Assembly (NCBI GenBank): GCA_035638255.1
Contig: DASRAJ010000087.1
Span: forward strand, 38,442 to 102,441
Length of the DNA stretch: 64,000 bases
Direction: 5' to 3'
Source: DASRAJ01 sp035638255
GTDB lineage: Bacteria; Bacteroidota; Bacteroidia; Chitinophagales; UBA10324
Notes under the pieces: generated by a model
Databases searched by the model: none
The model's input: the letters and a program-made list of their open reading frames with translations, nothing else
Told to the model about the DNA's origin: nothing
Translations under genes and position numbers: made by a program
Shown here: piece by piece, positions 1-8,460 of the stretch
How the letters are laid out: the number at the start of each line of letters is the position of its first letter
Position numbering within the stretch: the stretch's first letter is position 1

Positions 1-2
1 CA

Positions 3-905
3 CCTGACAATAGCTTTCGCACCTTGAGAAAGCACATGCTCTTTCACTTTGATAAGCATGTATTTTTTCTTCTTGATATTAATTTCCTTATTGACCAGCT
101 ATACAAAGCACAAATCTTTGCTTTCGGTGAGTTCATTAAGGCACGGGGCTACAAAGGAAATTTCCTTTCAGTGAAAGGAAAAGAGTTCATGGAGGATATT
201 TATTTCCGCCTCATCATGGAAAGATGCTTTCCTCACTACATTCGGAAATCAGGTGATGAAGCAAGGAAGAGTGATGGCAATGAAATCTGTGATTACTATT
301 TGCGAAAAGGAAATAATATTTTCCTCATTGAGTTTAAAGACATACTTCTTAATGCCGACCTGAAAGAAAAATCAGATAAGGATTTGCTCTACTCCGAATT
401 TGAGAAGAAGTTTTTCGAAAACCAGACAAAAGACCCGAAAGGAATACAGCAGCTTTTTAATGCAGCAAAATACATTGAGAATAATTCAATACCCTTTGAT
501 ACATTACCTGCAACGGAAAAACTGAATATTTATCCGATAGTTATTTATACTGATTTATCATTCGGATATGAAGGAGTAAATAAAATTCTGAAAAAGAAAT
601 TCAGAGAGTTGCTGAGCACGGAAACATTTTCAAAAACAGAGGTGAATGATGTAACATTTATCAATCTCAACTACTTTGAAATTCACGAAGATTATTTGAA
701 GCAGGATTTAATTGATCTTTCAAAATTTATTGATGAATACCATTTGCATACACAAGGCGAAGAATACACAACCACACCTTGGGAAGTGTTCCACAGATTT
801 TATTTAAAGGAAAATGTAAAAAGTGAATTAGGCAATCCTTCTTTTATGAAGGAAGCCATTAAACAAATTATACCCGCAGAATTTCATGATGCAGTTGATG
901 TCTGA
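3..905 (+). CDS. PD-(D/E)XK nuclease-like protein of the type I R-M operon, 5' partial
   Basis: The reading frame is open to the left edge, so the true start is probably outside the window; the first in-window start candidates are TTG at 24 and ATG at 36. The visible part has a stretch reading CDYY followed about 11 residues later by FLIEFKD. This D...E-x-K arrangement on predicted beta strands is typical of PD-(D/E)XK nuclease folds, although this one could be inactive. No membrane segment or signal peptide is visible. It overlaps the HsdS start by about 20 nt, so it is co-transcribed with the restriction operon. I do not recognise a named family. HsdM is not in view and may lie further left. 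Confidence 0.7.
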   Translation, partial: PDNSFRTLRKHMLFHFDKHVFFLLDINFLIDQLYKAQIFAFGEFIKARGYKGNFLSVKGKEFMEDIYFRLIMERCFPHYIRKSGDEARKSDGNEICDYYLRKGNNIFLIEFKDILLNADLKEKSDKDLLYSEFEKKFFENQTKDPKGIQQLFNAAKYIENNSIPFDTLPATEKLNIYPIVIYTDLSFGYEGVNKILKKKFRELLSTETFSKTEVNDVTFINLNYFEIHEDYLKQDLIDLSKFIDEYHLHTQGEEYTTTPWEVFHRFYLKENVKSELGNPSFMKEAIKQIIPAEFHDAVDV

Positions 906-2145
906 AAATATAAAAACCGCATGGCTTGGTGATTTCCCTTCACATTGGCAGGTGAAGCGAATCAAGAACATTTTTAATGAACTTGATTCAAGAAGTGAAA
1001 CCGGCAATGAAGAGTTGCTTTCTGTTTCGCAATACACAGGCATTACACCCACCCGTGAAAGTTTAGAAAATGAAGCCGACCACATTACTAGTGCTGCATC
1101 ATTGAAGGGCTACAAGAAAGTTTCACAAAATGATCTCGTAATAAACATCATGCTTGCATGGAATGGCAGCTTAGGAATTTCTCCTGTTGATGGGATTGTA
1201 AGCCCCGCATATTGCGTTTACAGGTGCAAGCCGGAAAACAATCCCCATTACTTTGGCTATTTGTTTTCAACCAACTTATTTAAAGCAGAGTTCAGAAGAA
1301 ATTCAACAGGCATTATTGATAGTCGCCTTCGGCTATATACCGATAAATTTTTCAGCATTTTTTCTATCGTTCCCCCCAGAGAAGAACAGGATGAAATTGT
1401 TGAACTAATCAGAGAGCGAGCAAAAAAAATAAATAGGTTCATCAAACTAAAGCAAAGATTTATTGATTTATTAAAAGAACAAAGGCAAAGTATAATCACC
1501 AATGCTATCACTAAGGGAATAGATAAAAATGCTGATCTAGATGAATCTGGTATAGATTGGTTGGGACAGAAGCCCCATCATTGGAAATTGCGAAGGTTAA
1601 AGTATGCTGTCACTTTAAATAAAACGGAAATCAATTTAGAAGAGCAGAGCGAGAATTTATTCAGAATTGCTTTAGAAAATATTGATGGTTGGACTGGTAA
1701 ATTTATCGAGACTGGCAATCCAGAATTTAACGGAAAAGGAAATCATTTCAAAGTTGGCGATGTGCTTTTCAATAAACTCAGACCTTATTTAGCGAAGGCA
1801 TTTGTTGCAGACCGTGAAGGCTTATGCGTTGGTGAACTTTTAGTACTTACCCCGATACAAGCTATTCTTCGCGCAGAATTTTTATTTCACCGCTTAATGT
1901 CAAAAGATTTTATCGAAGTAATAAATAGTTCAACATACGGGGCAAAAATGCCGAGAGCACACTGGGCTTTCATTGGTAATTTAAAATTGGGCTTGCCATC
2001 ACTGGACGAACAAGATAGAATTATCAACTATATACATGATGAGACAAAGACTGTTGACATTGCAATTTCCAAAGCCCAAAGGGAAATTGAACTGATGCAA
2101 GAATACAAAGAGGCAATGATTGCAGAAACGGTAACAGGAAGATAA
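886..2145 (+). CDS. hsdS: Type I restriction-modification specificity subunit HsdS
   Basis: HsdS sets the DNA target of a type I methyltransferase/restriction complex. The protein (419 aa, normal size) has the two-fold HsdS layout. Each half opens with a target-recognition domain, seen as WLGDFPSHWQVKRIK near residue 14 and WLGQKPHHWKLRRLK near residue 225. Each half closes with a conserved helix entered by PPREEQDEI or LPSLDEQDRI. The central part (about 185-215) and the C-terminus are long helices that should form the coiled-coil spacer. Start choice is open: ATG 886, 889 and 898 are in frame and MSENIK at 898 is also plausible. It overlaps the upstream gene and is 13 nt from the next. Confidence 0.93.
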   Translation: MMQLMSENIKTAWLGDFPSHWQVKRIKNIFNELDSRSETGNEELLSVSQYTGITPTRESLENEADHITSAASLKGYKKVSQNDLVINIMLAWNGSLGISPVDGIVSPAYCVYRCKPENNPHYFGYLFSTNLFKAEFRRNSTGIIDSRLRLYTDKFFSIFSIVPPREEQDEIVELIRERAKKINRFIKLKQRFIDLLKEQRQSIITNAITKGIDKNADLDESGIDWLGQKPHHWKLRRLKYAVTLNKTEINLEEQSENLFRIALENIDGWTGKFIETGNPEFNGKGNHFKVGDVLFNKLRPYLAKAFVADREGLCVGELLVLTPIQAILRAEFLFHRLMSKDFIEVINSSTYGAKMPRAHWAFIGNLKLGLPSLDEQDRIINYIHDETKTVDIAISKAQREIELMQEYKEAMIAETVTGR

Positions 2146-2158
2146 ATTTATAGAGCAA

Positions 2159-3403
2159 ATGGAAGTAAAAATATTAGCAAGCAAAGTCATTGAACACAGA
2201 ACATGGTATCTGTGTAGTGGCAATTTGCTCGTTTATTTGGACAGCTTAAAAGACAACTTTTATGAATTTGCCATTCAAAGGAGAATTGTAAAAAACCAAT
2301 ATCTTGATTTCTTATACTATTCTATCAAGGACGGTGATCCAATTCCATTGATTACTCTTACGACGAAGCAGCAGAAATTAGAAGTTAATAAAAGTGGAAT
2401 TTCTGAGGTTGATATGCAGGCTGTTGAAATATTAGATGGCTTGCAGAGAACTTTCAGATTATGGGCTTATAAAATTCTTTCAGAAAAATATAATGGTGAA
2501 ACTGATAAAGCTATAACTGAGTTTGCCAAAAGATTAAAAGAGGAAAATGATTTATTTTTTGAAACAGGGGTTTTATCTACAAGTTTAATCCGCTCATTCA
2601 TTACTAGCAATGAAATTATCGAAGTTAAAAAGGTTTTTTCAGGGTTTGAGATTTACTTGGTCGTTTGGTCAGGGTTAAAAGAAAAAGAGATAATTGAAAA
2701 AATGTTAGTGTTAAATGCCGGGCAAAAAGCTGTTTCAAAAACCCATCAGTTCGAATTACTTTTTCTCCACTTTTATGATGAAATTAGAGCCAGCCAACCC
2801 AAAGTAAATCTTTTAAGAGAAAAAGAAAAGAAAGCGTCCGAAGTAAAAAAAGGTAATAGGGATTTAGGGGAATTTATGTTCTCATCAGTAATTGTTGCCT
2901 TGCAGTCGTTTGTAGAGAAGAAACCACTCCGAGTGTCAACTGAAGACTTAATTGGTTTAGAACCTGAAGAAGAAACTAAAGCAAAGGTTTATGAATCGGT
3001 CTTTAGTTCTGAGTTTATTAAAGATTATTTATCTCAATTGTACACCCTTGATGAAGCTGTATATGAAAATGATAAGGATAGAGGAAAGGAATGGTTCGTT
3101 AAAGACACATCACTTAGCGGTGTTTTTGCAGCGGTTGGGAAGTATATAAATATTGATGACGAATGGGATAAAAGCGCACTCAGAAAAGCAGCTAACGAAG
3201 GTTTTAAAGTGCTAAGAAATAATATTTTGCATAGAGGTTTTAAATTAAAAGAATTTACCAACGAATATAATACACTTTCGAGTCGCTCAGGAAATATAGG
3301 CAACATTATTCGTAAGGTAGTTATGAATTACACATTTGAATTGTTACAGGGTAACAATCCAGAATGGAAGGATATTTTCGATAAATCAAAAGAACGTAAG
3401 TAA
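2159..3403 (+). CDS. DUF262/ParB-like or DGQHR-like protein inside the R-M operon
   Basis: A 414-residue soluble protein. The clearest motif is EILDGLQRTFRLW at 90-102, which resembles the D-G-x-Q-R signature of DUF262 (GmrS-like, ParB/sulfiredoxin fold) and the DGQHR motif of DndB-like proteins. Further on, VLNAGQKAVSKTHQ resembles the loop that follows in DUF262 proteins. Such domains can hydrolyse NTP and regulate or take part in defence against modified or phage DNA, but here the role is inferred only. It sits between hsdS (13 nt upstream) and the HEPN-like gene (3 nt downstream), so it is almost certainly in the same operon. An HNH nuclease partner domain (DUF1524), common in GmrSD proteins, was not seen. 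Confidence 0.65.
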   Translation: MEVKILASKVIEHRTWYLCSGNLLVYLDSLKDNFYEFAIQRRIVKNQYLDFLYYSIKDGDPIPLITLTTKQQKLEVNKSGISEVDMQAVEILDGLQRTFRLWAYKILSEKYNGETDKAITEFAKRLKEENDLFFETGVLSTSLIRSFITSNEIIEVKKVFSGFEIYLVVWSGLKEKEIIEKMLVLNAGQKAVSKTHQFELLFLHFYDEIRASQPKVNLLREKEKKASEVKKGNRDLGEFMFSSVIVALQSFVEKKPLRVSTEDLIGLEPEEETKAKVYESVFSSEFIKDYLSQLYTLDEAVYENDKDRGKEWFVKDTSLSGVFAAVGKYINIDDEWDKSALRKAANEGFKVLRNNILHRGFKLKEFTNEYNTLSSRSGNIGNIIRKVVMNYTFELLQGNNPEWKDIFDKSKERK

Positions 3404-3406
3404 CAA

Positions 3407-4630
3407 ATGACAGGCAGAGAACTATTAGCTGATTTCATTCTTACAATCAACCATTATCTTGGTTTTGATGATGATGGTGTTGAGAATACTGTTATAATTG
3501 ATGAAAACCTTAACTCTGCTTTAGCCCAATTGAAAGCATTAGCACCTCCGGCAAATTTTGTAATTCTTATTGATGCATTGGATAAACTTATTGAGACTAA
3601 CGCTGATAATTTTCTTGCTAATAATTATTTGGTTACGGGCACAATTCAAATAATTGATTTTGCTGACCCTAACCTTGATAAAAAAAATCGCGCTTTCGCA
3701 TACTCTGATTCTGATTTCGGTTTCTTTTCTACTAAATCTTTAATTCAATCAGGTGCTTTAGTAGATATTTCTCTACCTCAGTTCGAGATACTTTGGAAAC
3801 AAATGCAAGAATTTTTAGAACGATGTTACACTATTCCAGATGCCGACAAGATCACAATTCTTCTTGATTGCATAAGTCTCAATAATATTAATACGGGTTT
3901 TGTAATAAACAAACAATCGATGGCTGGTTTTGATAGCAACAGACATTTTTCTTATATTTATTTAAGCTACCTTAATAATTCTAAAGCGATTGATCTTCCC
4001 CCTGAATTGATCTATTCTTCGCCTGTTTTAAATAATTCCTTGATTTTAGACAACACCAAGATTTATGAACAATATTTTGATATATACGATGTAATAAACG
4101 AGTTAAATCAAACTCCAGATATTCTTTCAAGATTCTTAAGATTATACCACATATTAGAATACCTTGTTTATCGCGTTTATTTAGTTGATTTAACAAATAG
4201 AGTCGGTACTAACAAGTTTTTTGTAAGAGAGTTTGCAAGTTCTTCCGAATCTATGGTAAAAAATGAAAAAAAATCCTTTACAAAAAATTTTCCGAAAATA
4301 TTTCATGGCGACATCGCAAGATTAAACGCTGATCTTTTGCCTCATTCTACAACTCCAGTAAAGGACTTTTTAAGAGATAGAGCAATTGTAAAGGGATTTG
4401 TCCCTTCCAATTTAGAAAGAATAGCCGAATTAATTTATGGTCTTAGATGCTGTATAGTACACAATAAGGAAAGTGAATATCATCTGACAATCTCTAATAA
4501 TGATGATTACAGTTTGATCGTTCCATTGATTCGCCAATTAATTCAAACACTTGAATACTTAATTATAGGAAAGATTGCAAATAATTACAACATTATCAAT
4601 TATCCACAGCAACACTTGAATTTATATTAA
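3407..4630 (+). CDS. HEPN-motif protein between hsdS and hsdR (candidate RNase)
   Basis: A 407-residue protein of unknown family. Its C-terminal part is helical and contains ELIYGLRCCIVHNKES, with Arg347 and His352. The R-x4-H motif on a helix, followed by N and an acidic residue, is the signature of HEPN ribonuclease domains (Abi, RloC/PrrC, Apea-HEPN types). The N-terminal two thirds shows no motif I recognise. It lies 3 nt after the DGLQR gene and its stop abuts the start of hsdR, so translation is coupled. HEPN anticodon nucleases such as PrrC and RloC are classically encoded inside hsd operons. This protein could play an analogous guard role, but it lacks an obvious ATPase domain and the short motif could occur by chance. 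Confidence 0.6.
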   Translation: MTGRELLADFILTINHYLGFDDDGVENTVIIDENLNSALAQLKALAPPANFVILIDALDKLIETNADNFLANNYLVTGTIQIIDFADPNLDKKNRAFAYSDSDFGFFSTKSLIQSGALVDISLPQFEILWKQMQEFLERCYTIPDADKITILLDCISLNNINTGFVINKQSMAGFDSNRHFSYIYLSYLNNSKAIDLPPELIYSSPVLNNSLILDNTKIYEQYFDIYDVINELNQTPDILSRFLRLYHILEYLVYRVYLVDLTNRVGTNKFFVREFASSSESMVKNEKKSFTKNFPKIFHGDIARLNADLLPHSTTPVKDFLRDRAIVKGFVPSNLERIAELIYGLRCCIVHNKESEYHLTISNNDDYSLIVPLIRQLIQTLEYLIIGKIANNYNIINYPQQHLNLY

Positions 4631-4631
4631 A

Positions 4632-7600
4632 ATGCCAACAGACACTAGAGAGAAGGGTCTTGAAGAACTGATAGTTCAAAACCTATGTACACTAAATGGT
4701 TTTGAGGAGCGGCATTTCTCTCAATACAATCGCGTTGAATGTATTGATGAAGAATTGCTATTCAAATTTCTTTTAGATACGCAGGAAAGTGAAGTTTTAA
4801 GACTTCAGTCAGTTCATGGAGATAATTTTAAGCAACGCATCTTATATCTTGTCAATAGAAAAATAAAAGATCAGACAGTTGTAAATGATACTTGTTTGGG
4901 GGGCATTGTAAATCTTATCAGATCAGAAATTACAGATGGACAAACAGGCATCAAACTGAAATTATTTTTTGACAAACCGGTTTCTTCACTCAACACGAAA
5001 GATGCAGAATTATACAGCAGGAATATTTTTTCTGTAACCCGTCAGGTGCGTTATAGCACTCACAATGAAAATTCCCTTGACCTTGTGGTATTCATCAATG
5101 GGTTGCCTGTTATCACTTTTGAATTGAAGAATGAACTCACAAAGCAAAATGTAAAAGATGCCATTCGCCAATACAAAACAACACGAGACCCAAAAGAAGA
5201 ATTGTTCCGGCTTTCCCGCTGTCTTGTCCACTTTGCAGTGGACAGTGAACAAGTTTGGATGTGCAGCCATTTAAGAGGAGGCAACTCATCATTTCTCCCA
5301 TTCAATAAGGGACACAACAACGGAGCGGGAAACCCATTGAATGATGCAGGTATAAAAACTGATTATCTCTGGAAAGAAATTCTCACAAAGGATAGTCTAA
5401 CGAACATCATTCAAAACTATGTGCAGTTAATTGAAGAAGAAGTAGAGAAAATTTTACCAGACGGTCAAATCAAAAAAGACAAAATAAAGAAAATGATTTT
5501 CCCCCGTTACCATCAGCTTGATTCGGTGAGAAAACTTTTGCATGATGCAAAGGATAACGGAGCAGGAAAACGCTATCTAATTCAGCACTCAGCAGGTTCA
5601 GGAAAAAGTAATTCCATAAGTTGGCTTGCACATCAGTTGGTTGGTTTGTTTGACAAGTCAAACACCAACACAATTTTTGATTCTGTAATTGTCGTAACAG
5701 ACCGAATTGTTTTAGATACTCAAATTCAGAGAAACATAAAACAATTTGAACAGGTGCAGGGAGTGGTAGAACACATTGACAAAGGTTCAAAGCACTTGAA
5801 AGAAGCATTGGAGGAAGGAAAGAAAATAATCATAACAACCATTCAGAAATTTCCATTCATAGTAAATGAAATCGGTGAATTGCCGGGAAACAAATTTGCA
5901 ATCATTATTGATGAAGCGCACAGCAGTCAAAGCGGAAACACAGCAGGAAAATTAAATGCAACACTTGCTAAGGACTTTGAAAAAGTTCAGGTTGATGATG
6001 ATGAATTTGTTTTCATGGACAAAGAAGAACATGATGAACTTACCTCAGAAGATTTGGTAGTGGACATCGTAAAGGGTCGCAAAATGCTTACTAACGCAAG
6101 CTATTTTGCTTTCACAGCCACCCCGAAAAATAAAACACTTGAATTGTTTGGAGTGAAATACAAAGATGGTGATAAAGAAAAATTCCGTGCGTTTCATCTT
6201 TATTCCATGAAGCAAGCCATTGAAGAAAATTTCATTTTGGATGTCTTGCAGAATTACACTACTTATCAAAGCTACTATGCACTTCTAAAGAAGATTCAGG
6301 ACGATCCCGAATATGATAAAATAAAGGCGCAAAAAAAGCTCAGAATATATGTTGAAAGTCACGAGCATGCAATCAGGTTAAAATCTGAATTGATGATTGA
6401 ACACTTTTTGGAATCAGTAATAGCCAAACAAAAAATAAATGGACTTGCAAAAGCAATGCTGGTAACAGGTAGCCGAAAGAATGCTGTGAAATACAAAAAG
6501 GCATTTGATAAGTATCTAACGGAAATAAATAGCCCTTACAAAGCAATAGTTGCTTTTTCAGGAGAGGTAAGCAAAGAAACAGAGCAGTCATTAAATCACT
6601 TTTCAAGTTCTTCAATTCCTGAAGAGTTCAAAAAATCGGTAAATAGATTTTTGATTGTTGCAAACAAATATCAAACAGGATTTGACCAGCCCTTGTTGCA
6701 TACTATGTATGTTGACAAAAAGTTAGGTGGAGTTGGTGCAGTTCAAACCTTATCAAGGTTGAATCGCACTGCACCCGGTAAGAATGACACGTTCGTGTTG
6801 GACTTCGCCAACACTACGGATGAAATCAAAGAATCATTTGACCCCTTCTTTGAAACAACAATTTTGGGTGAGGCAACAGACCCAAATAAATTATTTGACT
6901 TGCAAAATGCTTTAGACAATTTTCATGTTTACACTTCTCAGCAAGTGCAGGAGTTTTCTGATAAAATCGTTGCTAATGTCCCAGTTGACCAACTCCATAT
7001 CATTTTAGATGAGGCAGCAGAAATTTTCCGCTCAACACTGAATGAAAAAGCGCAAGAGGATTTTAGAGTAAAATGTAAATCCTATGTTCGGCTGTATGTT
7101 TTCCTAGCACAGATAGTCCCATTCACTAACGCCTACTTAGAACGGCTGTACATTTTTCTCAATCACTTGCAAAATAAAATTGGAAGGGAAGAAGGGGAAG
7201 ACCTTGCACAAGGAATTTTGGACAACATTGACATGGACAGTTACCGCTTACAGCGTGAAGGTGAATTTAGAATAACCTTACAACAAGGTGATGAATTAAA
7301 ACCATTACCTACAGAAATGAGAGGAAATATTCCTGATCCACACATGGAATACTTATCTGCAATTGTAAAGGCATTTAACGATAGATTTGGAACAACATTT
7401 ACGAATGAAGATAAGGTTCGCAAAATGACTCAAGACCTAATGCAGGATGTAATGACAGATAGAAAAGCAGTTGATAACATCAACGCCTCATTAATGAAAA
7501 AAGATTTGCAAAATGCTCAAATCACTTTTACTGATGTGCTTAAAGAAAAAATGATAAACCATATTGAAAGCAACTTTGAAGTTTTTAAAGAATACAATGA

Positions 7601-7682
7601 TAATCCTGAGTTCCGTGCATTTCTTGCGGGGCAAATGTTTAATTTAATGCTGAAAGATTTTTCAAATATTGGTACGAAGTAA
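4632..7682 (+). CDS. hsdR: Type I restriction enzyme R subunit HsdR
   Basis: The motor and nuclease subunit of the type I restriction complex: it translocates DNA with ATP and cuts it far from the recognition site. The length of 1016 aa is normal. An N-terminal PD-(D/E)XK nuclease carries LVVFINGLPVITFELKNE near 150-166, with the E-x-K pair at its end. The helicase part has Walker A HSAGSGKS near 319-326, a DEAH box (IIDEAHSS near 425), motif III-like AFTATPK and motif VI-like QTLSRLNRTAPGK. The C-terminus is helical. The gene follows the HEPN-like gene after a single base, ending an operon of five visible genes. No terminator is evident downstream. Confidence 0.97.
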   Translation: MPTDTREKGLEELIVQNLCTLNGFEERHFSQYNRVECIDEELLFKFLLDTQESEVLRLQSVHGDNFKQRILYLVNRKIKDQTVVNDTCLGGIVNLIRSEITDGQTGIKLKLFFDKPVSSLNTKDAELYSRNIFSVTRQVRYSTHNENSLDLVVFINGLPVITFELKNELTKQNVKDAIRQYKTTRDPKEELFRLSRCLVHFAVDSEQVWMCSHLRGGNSSFLPFNKGHNNGAGNPLNDAGIKTDYLWKEILTKDSLTNIIQNYVQLIEEEVEKILPDGQIKKDKIKKMIFPRYHQLDSVRKLLHDAKDNGAGKRYLIQHSAGSGKSNSISWLAHQLVGLFDKSNTNTIFDSVIVVTDRIVLDTQIQRNIKQFEQVQGVVEHIDKGSKHLKEALEEGKKIIITTIQKFPFIVNEIGELPGNKFAIIIDEAHSSQSGNTAGKLNATLAKDFEKVQVDDDEFVFMDKEEHDELTSEDLVVDIVKGRKMLTNASYFAFTATPKNKTLELFGVKYKDGDKEKFRAFHLYSMKQAIEENFILDVLQNYTTYQSYYALLKKIQDDPEYDKIKAQKKLRIYVESHEHAIRLKSELMIEHFLESVIAKQKINGLAKAMLVTGSRKNAVKYKKAFDKYLTEINSPYKAIVAFSGEVSKETEQSLNHFSSSSIPEEFKKSVNRFLIVANKYQTGFDQPLLHTMYVDKKLGGVGAVQTLSRLNRTAPGKNDTFVLDFANTTDEIKESFDPFFETTILGEATDPNKLFDLQNALDNFHVYTSQQVQEFSDKIVANVPVDQLHIILDEAAEIFRSTLNEKAQEDFRVKCKSYVRLYVFLAQIVPFTNAYLERLYIFLNHLQNKIGREEGEDLAQGILDNIDMDSYRLQREGEFRITLQQGDELKPLPTEMRGNIPDPHMEYLSAIVKAFNDRFGTTFTNEDKVRKMTQDLMQDVMTDRKAVDNINASLMKKDLQNAQITFTDVLKEKMINHIESNFEVFKEYNDNPEFRAFLAGQMFNLMLKDFSNIGTK

Positions 7683-7846
7683 TATTGTAAAAATGTAGAA
7701 AGCACCCACAATTCTCAATAGCGTTTATCTGCCTGCTACCCTATCTCTCGCAAAAAATTCCGCCAGTTTTTTACTCAATAATTTTTAACGGAAAAAAACT
7801 GTCACAATTTTCCGACGCCTAAAATCTCAACTGCGCAGTCTGCTTA

Positions 7847-7895
7847 TTGTTTTTCCATTTTGTTCAGAAGTCAATAAATCAAAATGGAAAAACAA
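7847..7895. repeat. Perfect 16-bp inverted repeat (hairpin) after hsdR
   Basis: The arm 7847-7862 (TTGTTTTTCCATTTTG) is the exact reverse complement of 7880-7895, with a 17-nt loop. The right arm covers the ATG at 7884 of a small open frame. It has no U-tract, so it is not a typical intrinsic terminator. It could be a small inverted-repeat element end, an mRNA hairpin hiding a start codon, or an operator. Confidence 0.7.
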
Positions 7896-8111
7896 AAAAG
7901 TTCAATCAATCAAAAGCAATCAGCAGCACTTGAGCGAGTTTATCGTGCTTGCAATTATGGTGGTGAGCCTTCATTTATTGTTGAGGGTGTTTGTGTCAGT
8001 GTCTATGGTGTTTCATTCGCCATCACACTTTTTCAGCATGAGCTTGAGTTATTCGGTTTGTTGTGTCGTTTCTCAGGTGAGTGTGTCTTCGTTTATAGTC
8101 CACTCTATTGA
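7884..8111 (+). CDS. Possible small protein, 75 aa, doubtful
   Basis: An open frame of 75 residues starting MEKQKSSINQKQ, with a moderately hydrophobic second half containing several cysteines. No family is recognised. The start codon sits in the right arm of a perfect hairpin. The following DNA dissolves into repeats, and an overlapping frame is equally long. It is listed because it is the only frame in the first part of the 2-kb gene-poor stretch that begins with a plausible protein-like N-terminus. It may well be non-coding. Confidence 0.22.
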   Translation: MEKQKSSINQKQSAALERVYRACNYGGEPSFIVEGVCVSVYGVSFAITLFQHELELFGLLCRFSGECVFVYSPLY

Positions 8112-8161
8112 GGGTGGTATCTTTCAGTTTCTATTTCCATAATTATTGCTCATTATCCATT

Positions 8162-8460
8162 CGCCTGTTCCTTCGCTTTGCTCAGTCGAATTTGCGTAAA
8201 CAAAAATCAAACTCCTGCTCATTCCACTTCGTTTCATTCGAGTTTGCGAAAACAAAATCACACTCCTGCTCATTCGCTTCGCTCATTCGAGTTCGTGAAG
8301 CAATATCATACTCCTGCTCACTTCGCTTCGCTGCGTTCGAGTTCGTGAAATCAATATCACTCGCCTGCTCATTCGGCTTTCGCCTCATTCGAGTTTGCGA
8401 AAACAATAGCACTCGCCTGTTCCTTCGCTTCGCTCAGTCGAATTTGCGAAAAGAAAAAAC
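8162..8460. repeat. Array of six imperfect ~50-bp hairpin repeats
   Basis: Units start near 8162, 8212, 8263, 8311, 8362 and 8414 (periods 48-52 bp). Each runs: C(G/T)CCTG(C/T)TC, then a TTCGCTTCGCTCATTCGA-like core, then (A)TTTGCG or GTTCGTG, then an A-rich tail. Within a unit TTCGCTTCG can pair with CGAATTTGCGAA around a six-base loop, giving a bulged stem. The first and last units are the most alike. The units are adjacent without variable spacers of constant length, so this is not a CRISPR. The open frames running through on both strands are a by-product of the repeat. Confidence 0.8.

Noticed and set aside
8162..8460. CRISPR array
   Set aside because: Copies are adjacent and imperfect, there are no unique spacers of constant length and no cas genes are near.
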